Source of the DNA: Phoronis australis
Lineage: Eukaryota > Phoronida > Phoronidae
DNA length: 43,522 nt
Assembly: GCA_002633005.1 (NCBI GenBank)
Contig: NMRA01000830.1
Coordinates: 86,177 to 129,698 of the forward strand
Reading direction: 5' to 3'
Shown here: in pieces, positions 42,512 to 43,522 of the stretch
Layout of the letters: the number at the start of each line of letters is the position of its first letter
Numbering within the stretch: position 1 is the stretch's first letter
Made by a program: the position numbers and the translations under genes
The notes under the pieces: generated by a model
What the model was told of the DNA's origin: nothing
The model's input: only the letters and a program-made list of their open reading frames with translations
Databases searched by the model: none

Positions 42512-42722
42512 CTGCCTACCCGCTAGCACGATACCACTCCCCTATCCAACCTCCCCCCCCGGCCGGACCTACGGAAAATGCCCTGGTCAGGCAAAGGCTT
42601 CAAGAAAAGTGATTGAATACTCCTAAAAAACCTAAGCAGTGCCGACTACGCCAATTGTTGTATTACTGCAGATTCACTAGTTAGGCATCTAGAAGTACTC
42701 ACCAGTTAAAACACAGCTATAT
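42512..42722 (-). repeat. Inverted copy of leader, primer site and LTR end
   Basis: Read on the minus strand it contains CTGTGTTTTAACTGGTGAGT, AATACAACAATTGGCGTAGT and CTTTGCCTGACCAGGGCATT, in the same order as 41,190-41,400. It therefore carries the LTR/primer-site junction in opposite orientation, directly after the truncated 3' LTR. Confidence 0.82.
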
Positions 42723-43230
42723 TTTCCTTTGGCCTTCTAGATCCTACTAGTGCCTGGGAAAAACAGATACATTGCATAAACAAACCCTGGATCATGTATT
42801 GTGTCCCGTCGGAAGAAAATTTAAATTCGAAAACATCTTCTGAAAACGCACAAAAAAGTGTATTAGTAAAATCTACTGATTTTTAAGTGGTTTTAAAAAA
42901 CAATCGGTAAACTCACCGATTTCTGTCTCATTACTTTGATACGTGTCTCTTCCGATAAGTTAGTACCTAACGTGCAGACGAGAACTCCAAATTGGAACGC
43001 TAAGTCCCGCGTGGTTGCGCTGCACGCGAAACAAGATGGCGGACGAACTTTGGAGCCTGACGAAAATAGGTAACCGGACGATATTGTAGAGGGCTACTTA
43101 AAGGTGCCTGTTAGAGGCTGCCATATTGAGAACAGCCAGTGCCACCTATAGATGAACAGTGAGCCCTCTAGTGGCAGTACCAATATTGTCTATCTTCCCC
43201 CAACTCATTGGAGCACTGAGTCCGGCAGCG
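42723..43230. other. No gene recognised; possible short first exon
   Basis: At 43,033 an AAGATGGCGGACGAACTTTGG stretch is a good start context and resembles a YY1 site. It encodes MADELWSLTKI before a GTAACC donor-like site. Without downstream exons this is only a candidate. Toward 43,200 a minus-strand TTGGGGGAAGA could be the purine tract of the Gypsy element to the right. Confidence 0.35.
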
Positions 43231-43237
43231 ACAGTGG

Positions 43238-43522
43238 CTAGGTCCGTCCGAAGGCGGAGGAAATTAAACCTGGGGAACGGAATGTTACGATGAAGTCCTT
43301 GATGGGGCGGCCAAACACGCACTCAGCGGGTGACATTTTTGTGTCTTTGTCAGGGGTATTCCGGTACTGCCGCATGGCACGCTGAAAGGCATCCGTAGCC
43401 AGTTCGCCATCATCGGTGCCGGTGTTGTCAGTGACGAGTCTCTTCATAGCAGTCTTCACACCGATATCGGCGTCGTGGTCGAGCAGAACTCTGGGCCGCC
43501 GTCGCTCGAGATGGGTTTTCTG
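43238..43522 (-). pseudogene. Gypsy integrase end, running off the window
   Basis: The minus-strand frame enters from the right edge and includes GVKTAMKRLVTDN, FQRAMRQYRNTPD and MSPAECVFGRPIKDF. The QYRNTPD...SPAE...FGRP-IKD pattern is the region after the catalytic core of Ty3/Gypsy integrases. The frame ends at 43,238 shortly after FGRP, so the usual C-terminal extension appears to be missing or shifted. The upstream part lies beyond the window, so it cannot be judged whether the whole element is intact. It belongs to a different element from the two LTR elements above. Confidence 0.82.

Larger units (their letters stand above)
41007..42722 (+). mobile_element. Coding-poor LTR retrotransposon with rearranged 3' end
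   Basis: The left LTR is 41,007-41,253, from TGTTGTAATCG to AATACAACA. It is followed by the primer-site-like ATTGGCGTAGTTGGCACTGG. The purine tract AGGGAGTAGGGGAA (42,374-42,387) precedes a second LTR start at 42,388. The 1.1-kb interior has no plus-strand coding frame, so the element is non-autonomous. The second LTR breaks off at about 42,511 and continues as an inverted copy of leader, primer site and LTR end (42,512-42,722). Confidence 0.8.

Noticed and set aside
41007-42722. DIRS-type element, suggested by inverted repeats
   Set aside because: The TG...CA LTR, primer-site-like sequence and purine tract fit an ordinary LTR element with a rearranged end, and no tyrosine recombinase is seen.

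Overview
The window is metazoan nuclear DNA: AT-rich, intron-rich and heavily invaded by transposable elements, with no bacterial gene organisation. F-type (fucose-binding) lectin domains, a kringle and fibronectin type III (FN3) modules joined at phase-1 introns point to an invertebrate animal, probably a marine deuterostome or lophotrochozoan. The species cannot be fixed from the sequence alone.

Host gene. One modular gene appears to run on the minus strand from about 38.8 kb down to 3.9 kb. I placed twelve consecutive exons with consensus splice sites. In order they encode F-type lectin B (38.82/36.74 kb), F-type lectin A (19.88/17.80 kb), a kringle (14.74 kb), a divergent third F5/8-like lectin domain (14.35/13.78 kb), a two-exon beta-rich domain of unnamed type (11.26/8.54 kb), an Ig/FN3-like domain (6.96 kb) and an FN3 domain (5.55/5.28 kb). 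Every junction keeps frame, giving about 890 codons without a stop. The first and last exons were not found. A second FN3 3' half exon at 3.94-4.04 kb is cut off by an RTE-like retrotransposon. Lectin units A and B are paralogues inside a segmental duplication (17.3-23.0 kb and 36.3-39.7 kb). Their exons differ mostly at amino-acid-changing positions, while a 291-base block of the same intron is identical in both.

Mobile DNA. The window begins with a 43-bp tandem repeat and a decayed, internally deleted Gypsy-type LTR element (0.5-2.8 kb). The 16.6-kb intron between lectins B and A holds a LINE (25.5-28.5 plus 35.0-35.2 kb) split by a DNA transposon with ~54-bp inverted ends, a 4-bp CGAA target duplication and repeated GCGATCGnGAACG motifs (28,542-35,043). 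Inside that sits a second inverted-repeat element (29,985-33,147) carrying a broken gene with CxxC, EAKYH and Cys-rich parts, plus a short element with a 5-bp target duplication. Two more members of this 5-bp family lie at 5.7 and 22.1 kb; the latter has an empty site in the paralogous duplication. Towards the right end are a fold-back repeat (40.5 kb), a coding-poor LTR element whose 3' LTR continues into an inverted copy of its own LTR end, primer site and leader (41.0-42.7 kb), and the end of another Gypsy integrase running off the window.
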